The notes under the pieces are model-generated. The model searched no databases and was not told where the DNA came from. It was given only the letters and a program-made list of their open reading frames with translations. A stretch of DNA of 64,000 bases from CAYMEK01 sp964389305 (lineage in GTDB: Bacteria; Spirochaetota; Spirochaetia; SZUA-6; DRHE01), in the NCBI GenBank assembly GCA_964389305.1, contig CAYMEK010000009.1:1-64000 (forward strand), read 5' to 3'. Position numbers and translations under genes: made by a program. Below, one piece after another: positions 24,912-32,988 of the stretch; position 1 is the stretch's first letter, and each line of letters starts with the position of its first letter.

Positions 24912-25090
24912 TACAATGCTTATAAGGAATATTTCAGTTTTTCTCATGTGTATACTTGACTAATTTAATAATATTTGAGACCCTAGTTGAGATTTGTTGT
25001 CGAGCTTCACTTTGTCAGAGCAGGAACCGCGAAATCAAAGTTGGAAAACCATGCCGCTGTACAAACCTCGAGCAGGTAGGAGGACTAGCG

Positions 25091-27097
25091 ATGCATGACT
25101 GCTCCGGCGGAACAGCCGCCGTGGCGGAAGGGAAACCAGACGTCTCAGCTCAGGACCGACATGTCGACAGAGCAGCCATCGCCCTGGTCGGCCCCCCGAA
25201 TGTGGGCAAGAGCGCCTTGTTTAACGCCCTTACCGGCGTCTATGTGACCGTTTCCAACTATCCGGGCACTACCGTGGAAATCTACCGCGGCCGCTGCCGG
25301 GCTACAGGGGCAGAGGTAGTCGATACTCCCGGGATGTACACGCTGCTGCCCATCACCGAAGAGGAGCGGGTAGCCCGGTCGGTGCTGTTCAGGGAGCGGC
25401 CAGGGGCCATGGTCCAGGTGGTGGACGCCAAGAATCTGGAGCGTATGCTCCCCTTCACCCTGCAGCTGGCCGAAGTCGGATTGCCCATGGTGGTGGCGGT
25501 CAACATGATCGACGAAGCCGAGCGGCTCGGTCTTGTGCTCGACCTCCGGCTCCTCGAACAGGAGCTGGGGATACCGGTCACGGCCACGGCCGCCATCTCC
25601 GGACGTGGAGTGCGGGAGCTTCTACAGCGCCTCGAAGAGGCGGCCGGCGCCAGGCCGGCTCCGGTCCGCTATGATGCTGAGGTGGAGCGCGCACTCGAAG
25701 AAATGGAGGGGCTGCTGCGGGGACCGTATACCCTCTCCCTCCGGGCCTTGGCCCTGCTGCTGCTTCAGGGCGACCGGGAGATCGAGGCTACGGTGAAAGA
25801 GCGGGATCCGCAGTCCTGCGAGCGGCTGGCCGAGATCTCTCACAGCCTGAAAACGGGGAAGGCCTGCGACAACGTCTACAGGATCAACCTCCAGCGCCAG
25901 ACAGAAGCACGGCGCCTTGTCCGCCGCCTGGTGCGGCCGTCCGAGCGGAAAGGGCCCGGAGCGGCGGAGCGGCTGTCGCGCCTTACGATCAACCCCCTGA
26001 CCGGATTCCCTATCCTGCTGGCCATCCTGTACTTCGGGCTGTACCGCTTCGTCGGAGTATTCGGTGCGGGGACAGTGGTGGACTTTCTGGAGTCGCAGGT
26101 GTTCGAACAGTGGATCAATCCCTTTGCAGTCAGGCTTTTTCAGCGACTGGTCCCCTGGGCCGTGCTTCGCGACCTGTTCGTGGGTGAGTTCGGCCTGATC
26201 ACCATGGGTCTGCGCTACTCGCTGGCTATCATCCTGCCCATCGTGGGTACCTTTTTCCTGGCCTTTTCGATTCTGGAGGACAGCGGCTACTTTCCCCGCC
26301 TGGCTCTGCTGGTGGACCGGCTTTTCAAGCGCCTGGGCCTCAACGGCCGGGCGGTCATCCCGATCGTGCTGGGCTTCGGCTGCGACACCATGGCCACAAT
26401 CGTGACCCGTACGCTAGAAACCAGACGCGAACGGATTATCGCCACCCTGCTGCTGGCCCTGTCGATTCCCTGTTCGGCCCAGCTCGGGGTGATGCTGGCC
26501 GTTCTCTCGGCCTACCCGGCAGGGCTGTTGCTGTGGGCCGCCGTGCTCGTCAGCGTTTTTCTCCTGGTCGGCCTGCTCGGCTCCAAACTGCTGCCCGGAC
26601 AGCGCCCGAGCTTCTACATGGAGCTGCCCCCCCTCCGGCTGCCCAGACTGAGCAATGTTCTGGTCAAGACCTACTCCCGCATGCAGTGGTACCTGCTGGA
26701 GGTCATCCCCCTGTTCCTGGCTGCCAGCGTCGTGCTCTGGGCCGGAGAGGCCACGGGCCTGTTCGGGGTACTGGAGCGGGCGCTCCAGCCGGCAGTGTCC
26801 TGGTTGGGACTGCCGGCCGCGGCGGCCAGGGTGTTCCTCTTTGGATTCTTCAGACGGGACTACGGAGCGGCGGGCCTGTACGACCTGCAGGCCGCGGGCC
26901 TGCTGAGCCGCGGCCAGCTTGTAGTGGCGGCGGTGACCCTCACCCTGTTTATTCCCTGCGTAGCCCAGCTTGGCGTAATGATCAGGGAGAGAGGCTGGAA
27001 AACCGCCGCCGGAATCACGGCTTTCGTCGTGCCCTTTGCCTTCGCCGTGGGCTACGCGGTACGCTGGCTGGCCTGGCTTCTGGGAGTGCGATCTTGA
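25091..27097 (+). CDS. feoB: Ferrous iron transporter B
   Basis: A 668-residue FeoB. The cytosolic GTPase domain has G1 GPPNVGKSA (about 34-42), G2 near NYPGTTVE, G3 DTPGMY and G4 NMIDE, followed by a helical GDI-like region. From about 300 the membrane part carries two Gate repeats with LGFGCDTMATIVTRT and IPCSAQLGVML, and later IPCVAQLGVMI; these Cys motifs are implicated in Fe(II) passage. The ATG at 25091 is preceded by AGGAGG; an upstream in-frame start at 24956 runs through AT-rich leader and is rejected. Operon with a Cys-rich protein and feoA. Confidence 0.93.
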   Translation: MHDCSGGTAAVAEGKPDVSAQDRHVDRAAIALVGPPNVGKSALFNALTGVYVTVSNYPGTTVEIYRGRCRATGAEVVDTPGMYTLLPITEEERVARSVLFRERPGAMVQVVDAKNLERMLPFTLQLAEVGLPMVVAVNMIDEAERLGLVLDLRLLEQELGIPVTATAAISGRGVRELLQRLEEAAGARPAPVRYDAEVERALEEMEGLLRGPYTLSLRALALLLLQGDREIEATVKERDPQSCERLAEISHSLKTGKACDNVYRINLQRQTEARRLVRRLVRPSERKGPGAAERLSRLTINPLTGFPILLAILYFGLYRFVGVFGAGTVVDFLESQVFEQWINPFAVRLFQRLVPWAVLRDLFVGEFGLITMGLRYSLAIILPIVGTFFLAFSILEDSGYFPRLALLVDRLFKRLGLNGRAVIPIVLGFGCDTMATIVTRTLETRRERIIATLLLALSIPCSAQLGVMLAVLSAYPAGLLLWAAVLVSVFLLVGLLGSKLLPGQRPSFYMELPPLRLPRLSNVLVKTYSRMQWYLLEVIPLFLAASVVLWAGEATGLFGVLERALQPAVSWLGLPAAAARVFLFGFFRRDYGAAGLYDLQAAGLLSRGQLVVAAVTLTLFIPCVAQLGVMIRERGWKTAAGITAFVVPFAFAVGYAVRWLAWLLGVRS

Positions 27098-27318
27098 CCT
27101 GTTCTTTCTGCGGCCTGGAGTTCCGAATCGAGGAAAGCCGATCTGCCTGCGCTTCCTGTCCGCTGGGGCTGCCCTGGCAACGGGTACAGGGCTGCGGGAA
27201 CGTCCGTTGTCCGCGCTGCGGCTACGAAAACCCGCTGGAGCCTACCTGGCTGCGAGCCTGGCGTTCCAGGAGCACTGACAGGCACCGCCGGGTCAAGATA
27301 GGAGGCCGGAGGGCATGA
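27094..27318 (+). CDS. Small Cys-rich protein between feoB and feoA
   Basis: A 74-residue protein that starts at a TTG overlapping the feoB stop (TTGA), with GGGAG seven bases upstream. Cys pairs CSFC, CASC and CPRC plus a lone Cys (GCGN) give at least seven cysteines in 45 residues, enough for one or two metal sites. The C-terminal ~25 residues are Arg-rich. feoA then starts on ATGA, so all three are translationally coupled. It is probably an Feo accessory protein or metal sensor; it is not the winged-helix FeoC. Confidence 0.7.
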   Translation: MTCSFCGLEFRIEESRSACASCPLGLPWQRVQGCGNVRCPRCGYENPLEPTWLRAWRSRSTDRHRRVKIGGRRA

Positions 27319-27575
27319 AGACGGACACCCACCTCACGCCCGGCGATCTCCGCCTGGTCGCCTCCGTGGCAGATCTGAAGGTTGGGCAGAAGGGCAGCAT
27401 AGCTTATCTTCACAGCCATGACCAAAGCAGGACTCAGAAACTGATGGCCATGGGTGTCTGTCCCGGGGCCTCGTTGCACCTGCTTCAACGCCGGCCTTCG
27501 TTTGTATTCCAGATCGGACATTCTCAATTCGCCGTGGACGAAGAGCTGGCTCGCGGTATCTATATCCGCCTGTGA
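27315..27575 (+). CDS. feoA: Ferrous iron transport protein A
   Basis: An 86-residue SH3-like FeoA protein. The family core is visible: DLKVGQKGSIAYL, QKLMAMGVCPGASLHLLQR, then the final beta strand FAVDEELARGIYI. It is thought to bind FeoB and aid Fe(II) uptake. The ATG overlaps the stop of the Cys-rich gene by 4 bp. The gene order feoB-x-feoA is the reverse of the common feoA-feoB order. Confidence 0.88.
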   Translation: MKTDTHLTPGDLRLVASVADLKVGQKGSIAYLHSHDQSRTQKLMAMGVCPGASLHLLQRRPSFVFQIGHSQFAVDEELARGIYIRL

Positions 27576-27589
27576 GGGCTGCGGCGGTT

Positions 27590-27607
27590 GCGGCCGGGCA
27601 AGGCCGC
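27590..27607 (+). terminator. Hairpin after feoA
   Basis: GCGGCC (27590-27595) pairs with GGCCGC (27602-27607) around a six-base loop, 15 bp after the feoA stop. No T-run follows, so this is only a possible terminator. Confidence 0.3.
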
Positions 27608-27747
27608 GGACGCGGTCAGAGCAACCTCCGTACTACGCCGCGGGAGAACGGCAGCCTCGGAAGGCGGGGATCGCTGTTGAAAAACTGGCGCCGGAGTGTT
27701 AAGAATTAGTGTACTCCAACGCCTATGTGCCGATACATGGGAGGGGA

Positions 27748-28668
27748 ATGAGTAAGACACTGCTTGATGCCTGCGAGATCCTGCTTGGGCCGCAAGCCAA
27801 GAAGGACGCGCAGGCTCTGCTGCCTCGACTGAACGCCACGGTGATCAAGCGGGCTTTCCGCAGGCTCGCACTGCTTACCCATCCCGATGTTGCGCCGGAC
27901 TGCTCCGCGGCGCCCGGGACGGGAGGCACCTCTCGTTTCATCGAAGCATTCTGGGCCTACGAGCAGCTGCTCGAGTTCCTTCAGACCCGGCGCGGGGCGA
28001 GCCGGCCGGCTGCTGCTCGCCGGAGATCGAGGAGGGCGGCCGGGTCTCCGACCGGCAGGCATCCGCCTCGGGAAGGCCGCCGTTACTCCCGCAGCCGCGC
28101 GCAAGCTACTTCCAGGCAGCGCTCCGGCAGCCGGGTCCACACAGCCTCCAAGGCGCAAGGTTACGGCGGCAGGGGCGGCATCAGGAATAAACGGCGCAAG
28201 GGCGCGGCTTGGTTCAACGCTCAATCAGCCTGGCAGACGAGGGACAATGGAAACAAGAGGGAAGAGCTGTACTACCGGGGACCTTTGCCGCGACGGTCTC
28301 TACGCTTCGCCGAGTTTCTTTATTATTCGGGCGCCATTTCCTGGCGCAGCCTGATCGGCGCCATTCTATGGCAGCGGCTGGGCCGGCCCCGGTTCGGAGA
28401 AATCGCCTTCGAAGTCCGGGCCATCAGCGGCGAGGAGCTGCGCCGCCTCCTGCAGTCCAAACGGCGGGATGAATGCATCGGCGAAACGGCTTCGCGGCTG
28501 CGTCTGCTGACCGCCGAGGCGGTCAATGAGATTCTTCGCTGCCAGCGCGCCCGCCAGAGGCTGATCGGAATGTATTTCATCGAAACGCAGCAGATGACCC
28601 ACCAACAGCTCGCCAAGCTGCTGATGGCTTTCTTCCGCCACAACGTCCGCTACGAGCGCAGCGCCTGA
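27748..28668 (+). CDS. J-domain protein with MshEN-like C-terminal repeats
   Basis: A 306-residue protein. The N-terminus is a J domain, with VIKRAFRRLALLTHPDV carrying the HPD tripeptide (45-47) that stimulates DnaK. A basic, Ser/Arg-rich linker (about 85-180) follows. The C-terminal ~120 residues contain four ~33-residue units of the form 'R.GE......IS...L...L..QR' (beginning FAEFLYY, FGEIAFE, IGETASR, IGMYFIE). That pattern resembles the MshEN repeats of type II secretion/pilus ATPases. The ATG at 27748 follows GGGAGG; an upstream GTG at 27709 has a poor site. A DnaK co-chaperone with a special target is inferred. Confidence 0.75.
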   Translation: MSKTLLDACEILLGPQAKKDAQALLPRLNATVIKRAFRRLALLTHPDVAPDCSAAPGTGGTSRFIEAFWAYEQLLEFLQTRRGASRPAAARRRSRRAAGSPTGRHPPREGRRYSRSRAQATSRQRSGSRVHTASKAQGYGGRGGIRNKRRKGAAWFNAQSAWQTRDNGNKREELYYRGPLPRRSLRFAEFLYYSGAISWRSLIGAILWQRLGRPRFGEIAFEVRAISGEELRRLLQSKRRDECIGETASRLRLLTAEAVNEILRCQRARQRLIGMYFIETQQMTHQQLAKLLMAFFRHNVRYERSA

Positions 28669-28733
28669 CTCCGCAGCTACCGCCACCGTGAAGACATCCG
28701 GCAACCCGCCGCCGTCTTTACGGACCCACGGGA

Positions 28734-28763
28734 TTGCCGTGCGGAGCTTGACATCGCTATCAT
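28734..28763 (+). promoter_or_regulatory. Tentative deoD promoter
   Basis: TTGCCG (28734-28739), 18 bp, TATCAT (28758-28763), 20 bp before the ATG. The -35 also forms the right arm of an imperfect hairpin with CGGCAA at about 28699, so this stretch could instead end the upstream gene. Confidence 0.3.
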
Positions 28764-28783
28764 TTGTCTAGAAGGAGGGAGCT

Positions 28784-29488
28784 ATGAGTATTCACATCGG
28801 CGCCGAACAGGGCGAGATAGCCGAAGCGGTCCTGCTTCCAGGCGATCCCCTGCGAGCCCGGCACGTGGCCGAAACCTATCTGGATAACCCGGTGTGCTAC
28901 AGCCAGGTGCGGGGCATGCTCGGGTTCACGGGGAGCTACCAGGGTAAAAAGGTCTCCGTACAGGGTACCGGCATGGGCGTACCGTCGATCTCGATCTACG
29001 TTCACGAGCTGATCGCCGAGTACGGGGCCAGGCGTCTGATCCGCATCGGTACCTGCGGCGCCCTGCGGCGGGAGTTGAAGCTGGGTAACCTGATTCTCGC
29101 CCAGGCGGCCTCGACCGATTCGGCGGTAAACCGTATCCGCTTCGGGGGCTGCGACTTCGCCCCGGCGGCCGATTTCGAGCTGCTGCTTGGAGCCTACGAA
29201 TCCGCCCGGAAACGAGGAGTACCCGTGCAGGTGGGTACGGTGCTGACCAGCGATACCTTTTACTCCGACGACCCGGAGTCCTGGAAACTCTGGGCCCGCT
29301 ACCAGGTGCTGGCCGTCGAAATGGAAAGCGCCGCCCTGTATACGCTGGCCGCCCGGCACGGGGTACAGGGTCTTTCGATCCTTACGGTGAGCGACAACCT
29401 GGTGAGCGGAGAAAAGGCCACCAGCGAGCAGCGCCGGCAGGGCTTCACAGCCATGATGGAGATAGCCCTCGAGGTAGCCACCGGCTGA
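28784..29488 (+). CDS. deoD: Purine nucleoside phosphorylase, DeoD type
   Basis: A 234-residue hexameric-type phosphorylase that splits purine (deoxy)nucleosides to base and ribose-1-phosphate. Characteristic segments: LLPGDPLRA (phosphate contact), GTGMGVPSISIY, RIGTCGAL, VEMESAALY (ribose-binding Glu) and LTVSDNLVSGE, with the catalytic Asp in SDN. AAGGAGG precedes the ATG at 28784. It stands alone between the J-domain gene and malQ, all on the same strand. Confidence 0.93.
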   Translation: MSIHIGAEQGEIAEAVLLPGDPLRARHVAETYLDNPVCYSQVRGMLGFTGSYQGKKVSVQGTGMGVPSISIYVHELIAEYGARRLIRIGTCGALRRELKLGNLILAQAASTDSAVNRIRFGGCDFAPAADFELLLGAYESARKRGVPVQVGTVLTSDTFYSDDPESWKLWARYQVLAVEMESAALYTLAARHGVQGLSILTVSDNLVSGEKATSEQRRQGFTAMMEIALEVATG

Positions 29489-29547
29489 GCAGGCCGGCCG
29501 GATCGGTGAGGGCCGCATTGCCGGGGGAGGTGCGGCCGGAGGATCGG

Positions 29548-31575
29548 ATGGAGCAGCCTACTATGATTACAAAAGAGCTGGTAGAGGCGGCACTGAAGCT
29601 CCTGGGCAAGCGCAGGCTGGTGCTGTCGATCCACGACGGTAGCTTTCCCGGCGATGCGGAGGAGGAGATCGGCAGAGGCACTCCCTACGGCAGTGGCGGC
29701 CGGGCTTTCGTCGAGTTTGTGCGCGATCTTGGCTTCAACGGGCTGCAGCTCGGACCCCAGGGGCAAACCGGCCGCCGTAATCCCTCCCCCTACGACAGCA
29801 CGGCCTGGTCCCGGAATGTCCTGTCCATCGCGCCAGGACCCCTGGCCAGAGACCCGCAGTGGGCGGGGCTTCTACCTGAGGAGACTCTGGCGAGGGCGCT
29901 GCGGGACGCCTCGCCGAAAAATACCGAAAACGACGGAGGCGTCGGCAGAGACGCTCGGCCGGGGGGCGGCGGCCCGGTGGTGGAGGAGGCCGGCGGGGCG
30001 GCGGCGGAGGCGGACCGCGAGCGGGTGCGCTATGAGCTGGCTTTCGCCAGCCAGAGGCGGCTCCTGCAGCGGGTATCCGAGTGTTTCGAAGAGCGCAGGT
30101 CAAGCGATCCGGCGGTCAAAGCCCTGGCGAAAAAGCTGGAGGAGTTCAGCCGGGAACACAGGGGCTGGCTGGAGCCGGACGCCCTGTACGAGGCTCTGGC
30201 CGGACACTACGGCACGGAGGACTGGACGCGCTGGCTGGGGCGGAAAGAGTCCGTGCTGGACCGCCGGCTTTTCTGCCCGCAGGACGGCGGACAGAGCGCG
30301 TTTGAGCAGAGGCGTCGGGAGCTCGAGGGGCTCTATGCCCGCCGCATCGGATTCTACGAGCTGTGCCAGTTCCTGGCCCACCAGCAACACCTCCACTTCC
30401 ACCGGAATGTGCATCGGCTGGGCCTGTACCTGTACGCCGACCTGCCGATCGGACTTTCGCCCCGGGATGCCTGGGTCCTGCAGCCCCTGTTTCTCGACGG
30501 CTACCGCCTCGGCGCCCCGCCCAGCCGCACCAATCCGGAAGGCCAGCCGTGGAATTTCCACGTATTCGACCCCGAGTCCTACGACCGCCCGGGGCGCGCT
30601 GCCTTCTCGGTGAAGGAATACCTGAGCCTGCGCATGAATAAAATATTCGGGGAATACGACGGACTGCGCATCGACCACCCGCAGGGGCTGGTGTGCCCCT
30701 GGGTGTACAGGAGCGACGATCCGGATCCGCTGCATGCGGTCCAACAGGGAGCGCGCCTGTTCGCCTCCCCCGATCTGGCCGACCATCCTCGCCTAGCCGC
30801 CTACGCCATCGTTCGTCCAGAACAGCTGGCCGGAGAGCCCGGGGTGAAACGCTACGATGACAACTGGGTGCGCAGCCTGGAACCGCAGCAGGTCGAGCGC
30901 TACGCCGCTCTAATGGAGATTATCATGGACTGCGCCCGCAGACACGGCCGGGACATCCGGGATGTTGCCTGCGAGGTGCTCAGCACTCTGCCCTATCCTC
31001 TGGCCCGGGTGATGGACCGCTACGATCTGGGACGCTTCAGGGTAACCCAGAAGGCGAACCTGGAGGATCCCGCCGACAGCTACCGCAGTGAAAACGCCCA
31101 ACCCAAGGACTGGGTCATGCTGGGAAATCACGACACTCCTCCTATCTGGAGCGTGGTAAAAAAATGGCGCAAGAGCGAAGAGGTCCGAGACCGGGCCGCC
31201 TATCTGTCCAGACGCCTGGCTCGGAGCGACTCTTCGCCAACCCCTGCCGAGCTGCAGTCCCGGTTGTCCTCGGACGCGGGCCGGCTGGTGCAGGCCCAGC
31301 TTGCCGACGCCCTGCTCAGCCCGGCCGAACAGGTGCTCGTTTTCTTTACCGACCTTTTCGGGTTGGAGGAAGCCTACAATGTCCCGGGCACGGTAGGCCC
31401 GCATAACTGGAGCCTGCGGGTGCCCCACGACTACCGGAGGATGTATCCCGAGCGCAGCCGCCGCCTCCGGGCTCTCAATCTGCCCTTTGCCCTGGCTCTG
31501 GCCCTGCGCAGCCGCAGCCGGTGTCCGGCCGGGCTAATAGAAAAGCTGGAGGCGGCTGCGAGGAGGACTCCATGA
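29548..31575 (+). CDS. malQ: 4-alpha-glucanotransferase-like GH77 enzyme (divergent MalQ)
   Basis: A 675-residue amylomaltase-family protein that would transfer glucan chains between maltodextrins. The GH77 core is recognisable: DLGFNGLQLGPQGQT near the start, GLRIDHPQG with the nucleophile Asp, the acid-base region CEVLSTLPYP, and LGNHDTPPIW with the third acidic residue. It is divergent from standard MalQ (these motifs are normally RIDHFRG and AEDLG-like), with an Ala/Glu/Gly-rich insert at about 125-165. The ATG at 29548 has GGAGG 5 bp upstream; an earlier GTG at 29506 is less likely. Its stop overlaps the next start. Confidence 0.82.
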   Translation: MEQPTMITKELVEAALKLLGKRRLVLSIHDGSFPGDAEEEIGRGTPYGSGGRAFVEFVRDLGFNGLQLGPQGQTGRRNPSPYDSTAWSRNVLSIAPGPLARDPQWAGLLPEETLARALRDASPKNTENDGGVGRDARPGGGGPVVEEAGGAAAEADRERVRYELAFASQRRLLQRVSECFEERRSSDPAVKALAKKLEEFSREHRGWLEPDALYEALAGHYGTEDWTRWLGRKESVLDRRLFCPQDGGQSAFEQRRRELEGLYARRIGFYELCQFLAHQQHLHFHRNVHRLGLYLYADLPIGLSPRDAWVLQPLFLDGYRLGAPPSRTNPEGQPWNFHVFDPESYDRPGRAAFSVKEYLSLRMNKIFGEYDGLRIDHPQGLVCPWVYRSDDPDPLHAVQQGARLFASPDLADHPRLAAYAIVRPEQLAGEPGVKRYDDNWVRSLEPQQVERYAALMEIIMDCARRHGRDIRDVACEVLSTLPYPLARVMDRYDLGRFRVTQKANLEDPADSYRSENAQPKDWVMLGNHDTPPIWSVVKKWRKSEEVRDRAAYLSRRLARSDSSPTPAELQSRLSSDAGRLVQAQLADALLSPAEQVLVFFTDLFGLEEAYNVPGTVGPHNWSLRVPHDYRRMYPERSRRLRALNLPFALALALRSRSRCPAGLIEKLEAAARRTP

Positions 31576-32648
31576 CCGCCAGAGAACGGGTTCTGGCCGC
31601 CCTGGCCTTCAGCGAGCCCGATCACACTCCCTGCGACTACTTCGCAACCCCGGAGATCAACCAGGCTCTGTTCAACCGCTTCCGGGTGAGCGAGGAGAAC
31701 GAGGTGCGTGAACGGCTGGGAACGGATATCCGCTACCTGAATCCGCCCTATATCGGCCCGCCGCTGCCTCGCTTCGACGACGGCTCGGCAACCGACATTT
31801 GGGGCATTCGCAAGCGGCCGATGCCCAACGAGTACGGGGACTACGCAGAGCCGCTCGGCCTGCCCTACGCCGGCTGGAAGAAGGTGGAGGAGGCCGAATC
31901 GTTCAGCTGGCCGGACCCGGATTGGTTCGACTACAGCGCGCTGCCGGCACTCTGCAGCCGCTTTCCCGATTCGGCCATCGCGACCGGGGGATACCAGGTT
32001 CAGGATTTCATCAACGGCACCGCCTTCGGACGCGGGGTCGAGCAGGTGCTGATCGACATCGCCCTGCAGGACCCGGTGTTCCTGTACATCGTGGAGCGGC
32101 GCCATCGTTTCTACCTCGAGGTCATCGAGCGCACCCTCCGGGCGGCCGCAGGACGCATCGATTTCGTTCTCTGCGGAGACGACTTCGGCAGCCAGCGCGG
32201 ACTGCTCATCTCGCCTGCCAGCTTCGAGGTCCTGTTCGCGGCCAAGAAGAAAGAGCTCTTCGACCTCTGTCACAGCTACGGAACCCGGGTGTCTCATCAT
32301 AGCTGCGGCTCCACCGTAGAGCTGATTCCCCGCTTCATCGAGCTCGGCATGGACGCCTTGCAGACCATCCAGCCCCAGGCGGCGGGTATGAATCCCTACC
32401 GGTTGAAGGAGCGCTTCCAGGATCGCATTACCCTGCACGGGGCGGTGGACGTGCAGGGCTGGCTCCAGCGGGCCACCATCGGGACTATCGAAAGGGAAAT
32501 CGAGCGCCTCATCGAGGAGGTCGGAGCCGGGGGAGGCTTTATTCTCGGACCCTGCCATAACCTGCAGCCAGACACTCCCGTCGAGAACGTACTGGCCCTG
32601 TACCGCACCGCGGCAGCCAAGCGGGGGGTGAAGCTGGCCGACGTCTGA
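31572..32648 (+). CDS. Uroporphyrinogen decarboxylase/MtaA-family methyltransferase
   Basis: A 358-residue protein of the UroD superfamily, nearer to corrinoid methyltransferases (MtaA/MtbA/CmuA) than to haem synthesis. The N-terminal RERVLAALAFSEPDHTP is the family start. SHHSCGS (about 240) and GPCHN (about 328) supply the His-x-Cys...Cys zinc site used to activate a thiol acceptor. The true HemE Arg-rich start is not present. The ATG at 31572 overlaps the malQ stop and follows GAGGAGGA. Methyl donor and acceptor are unknown. Confidence 0.83.
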   Translation: MTARERVLAALAFSEPDHTPCDYFATPEINQALFNRFRVSEENEVRERLGTDIRYLNPPYIGPPLPRFDDGSATDIWGIRKRPMPNEYGDYAEPLGLPYAGWKKVEEAESFSWPDPDWFDYSALPALCSRFPDSAIATGGYQVQDFINGTAFGRGVEQVLIDIALQDPVFLYIVERRHRFYLEVIERTLRAAAGRIDFVLCGDDFGSQRGLLISPASFEVLFAAKKKELFDLCHSYGTRVSHHSCGSTVELIPRFIELGMDALQTIQPQAAGMNPYRLKERFQDRITLHGAVDVQGWLQRATIGTIEREIERLIEEVGAGGGFILGPCHNLQPDTPVENVLALYRTAAAKRGVKLADV

Positions 32649-32988
32649 CTCTGGTCGGCTCCTGACAGTCGATCCTGAAAGCGGGAACCCGAATGTGTCG
32701 ACCGGTTGCGGCTCGAAATCGAAGCTTTTCTAAAACCGCAGAATATTGTTGCCGGTCCGCAGGTCGCGCGGCTGTCATTTATCTTGTCAAAGGCTCCCAT
32801 AAGCCGTACACTGGGGCGGAATTGTCAGTGGAGTATTAGCGTAGAATGATAGAACAGGCGTTTCCAATATACCGGAACGACACGCTTGTCAAAGGTCCTT
32901 GCTTCTTCGGCCTGTGCAACATCTGGACCCGGCAAGCCGTGGAGCCCAAGGATTCAAGCTGATTCGGCGTGGGAAAGCAGGCGGAATC
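32649..32988 (+). other. Intergenic region before the phosphonate cluster
   Basis: No convincing gene is seen. TTGTCA (32822-32827) and TAGAAT (32842-32847) could form a promoter with a short 14-bp spacer for the downstream cluster. An in-frame TTG at 32899 could extend the next protein by 30 residues but would place a polar stretch before the signal peptide. Confidence 0.35.

Noticed and set aside
24826..25090. Fur box upstream of feoB
   Set aside because: The gap is AT-rich, but I could not find a convincing 19-bp Fur inverted repeat, so only a promoter is listed.
28748..28753. TTGACA upstream of deoD as a -35 box
   Set aside because: No -10 sequence lies 15-19 bp downstream; the spot is occupied by the ribosome binding site.
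31521..31571. Earlier start for the first UroD-family protein
   Set aside because: It lies inside malQ and adds an Arg/Gly-rich tail. The ATG at 31572 has GAGGAGGA and the standard stop-start overlap.
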